DNA of 64,000 nucleotides from Actinomadura latina NBRC 106108 (lineage in GTDB: Bacteria; Actinomycetota; Actinomycetes; Streptosporangiales; Streptosporangiaceae), in NCBI RefSeq assembly GCF_001552195.1, contig NZ_BCQS01000013.1:62001-126000 (forward strand), written 5' to 3'. This document shows positions 63,042-64,000 of the stretch, in pieces. The notes beneath the pieces were generated by a model. It searched no databases and had not been told where the DNA came from. It saw nothing but the letters and a program-made list of their open reading frames with translations. Within the stretch, counting starts at the first letter, position 1; the number at the start of each line of letters is the position of its first letter. A program made the position numbers and the translations under genes.

Positions 63042-64000
63042 GCGAGGACGTCCCCGGCTACCGGGTGCTGGAGCAGGTCGGCGAGGGCGGCTTCAGCGTC
63101 GTCTACCGCGCGCACCAGGAGCGGCTCGACCGGATGGTCGCGCTGAAGGTCCTGTCGGTCGGCGCGGTGGACGCCGCGGCGATGCGCCGCTTCCAGCGCG
63201 AATGCAAGATCACCGGGCGCCTCTCCGGGCATCCGAACATCGTGACCGTGCTGGACACCGGCACCACGCGCTTCGGCCGGCCCTACATCGCGATGGAGTA
63301 CTTCGAGCACGGCGCGCTCACCGACCGGCTCGCGAAGGAGGGGCCGCTGCCGGTGGCGGACGTCCTGCGCATCGGGGTGAAGATGGCGGGCGCGCTCGCC
63401 GCCACCCACGAGACCGACGTCCTGCACCGGGACGTGAAGCCGCAGAACGTGCTGCTGTCGCGGTACGGGGAGCCGGCGCTCGCCGACTTCGGCATCGCCC
63501 GCCTGGTCGACTCCTTCGACGCCACGCACACCCAGGCGTTCACCCCGCACCACGCGGCGCCCGAGGTGCTGGAGGGCCGGCCGCCCGGCGTCGGCGCCGA
63601 CATCTACTCGCTCGGCTCCACGCTGTACCAGCTGCTGGCCGGGCAGCCCGCGTTCAAGGGCCCGCCCGGCGAGGGCATCGCGCTGCTGATGCTGCGGATC
63701 CTGCACGAGGCGCCGCCGCCGATCCCCCGGCCGGACGTCCCGCCGCAGGTCGCCGACGTCATCGGGCGCGCGATGGCCAAGAGCCCCGAGCAGCGCCACG
63801 CGACCGCGGTGGAGTTCGCGCAGGCGCTGCAGCGGACGCAGGCCGGGCTGGGGCTGCCGGTCACGGACGTGGCCCACAGCGCCGCCGCCCTCCGGCCCGG
63901 CCCGGCGCCCGGCCTGCCGGGGCCGCCGCTCGTCCCGGAGTGGGCGCCCACCGCGAGCGACACCAACGCGGGCGGCCCGCGCGCGAGCGGCTCCCACGGC
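63038..64000 (+). CDS. Ser/Thr protein kinase, cut by the window end
   Basis: First 321 codons of an actinobacterial Hanks-type kinase. Gly-loop VGEGGFSVVYRA (~14-25), Lys in VALKVL (~37), Glu in the C-helix, catalytic loop HRDVKPQNVLL (~130), DFG in LADFGIARL (~149), APEV (~173). All key residues are present, so it should be active. After ~275 a Pro-rich linker begins and the gene runs out of the window; a transmembrane and sensor part would be expected. Divergent from the unknown membrane protein with a 289-bp gap. Confidence 0.92.
   Translation, partial: MSEDVPGYRVLEQVGEGGFSVVYRAHQERLDRMVALKVLSVGAVDAAAMRRFQRECKITGRLSGHPNIVTVLDTGTTRFGRPYIAMEYFEHGALTDRLAKEGPLPVADVLRIGVKMAGALAATHETDVLHRDVKPQNVLLSRYGEPALADFGIARLVDSFDATHTQAFTPHHAAPEVLEGRPPGVGADIYSLGSTLYQLLAGQPAFKGPPGEGIALLMLRILHEAPPPIPRPDVPPQVADVIGRAMAKSPEQRHATAVEFAQALQRTQAGLGLPVTDVAHSAAALRPGPAPGLPGPPLVPEWAPTASDTNAGGPRASGSHG

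Overview
The window is very GC-rich, uses many GTG starts and tightly overlapping genes, and carries NRPS, acyl-CoA, TetR and F420-type families. This points to a filamentous actinomycete, perhaps of the Actinomadura/Streptosporangiales kind (inference; no rRNA or other marker gene is present). No rRNA, tRNA, CRISPR array or insertion sequence was recognised.

Region 1 (1-20823) is the edge of a nonribosomal peptide cluster. Two colinear NRPS genes on the minus strand, joined by a stop/start overlap, encode C-A-T-C-A-T-C-(A remnant)-T-C-A-T-E and then C-A-T-C..., which runs off the left end. Upstream lies a separate adenylation gene, and divergent from it are SbnA- and SbnB-like genes for L-2,3-diaminopropionate (Dap). 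The separate adenylation protein stops just after core motif A8. The third NRPS module keeps only the piece from just after A8 to A10. The two fit together as one adenylation domain cut in two, which is the most striking observation here. The module 4 pocket code reads as threonine, followed by an epimerase, and the next gene opens with a condensation domain suited to accept the D-residue.

Region 2 (20991-32397) is a series of small regulator/enzyme units: an MFS exporter with a divergent TetR regulator and two inverted-repeat operators, a quinone oxidoreductase, an acyl-CoA dehydrogenase, a DUF2000/AraC pair, an ADP-ribosylglycohydrolase, an F420/FMN-type split-barrel protein, an enoyl-CoA hydratase, a class II aldolase with a divergent PfkB kinase, and an acyl-CoA ligase.

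Region 3 (32656-42572) is a six-gene plus-strand operon: a GrpE-like protein, an Hsp70, an Fn3-rich protein, a zinc-ribbon GTPase, a GAP1-like protein and a membrane-anchored zinc-ribbon GTPase. The genes touch or overlap. The set resembles predicted GTPase/chaperone conflict or signalling systems whose function is unproven.

Region 4 (42654-50886) holds a Bcr/CflA transporter, an internally deleted luciferase-like oxidoreductase relic, a TetR/phosphotriesterase pair with a perfect operator, a lipoprotein HtrA-like protease, an FdhF/YdeP-type molybdoenzyme, and a HigA antitoxin next to a 5'-truncated HigB toxin.

Region 5 (50182-58819) is catabolic: a TetR-controlled alcohol dehydrogenase, then an amidase and a 2-hydroxyacid dehydrogenase divergent from DUF3830, two Asp/Glu-racemase-fold paralogues and a GntR/FCD regulator, then a class III aminotransferase. 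Matching ATTGTC-type palindromes sit at the promoters of both the DUF3830 operon and the aminotransferase, suggesting one GntR regulon.

Region 6 (58874-64000) has a secreted lipase, a CaiB-type CoA transferase, an unknown single-pass membrane protein, and a divergent Ser/Thr kinase that is cut by the window end and preceded by two overlapping mini-ORFs.
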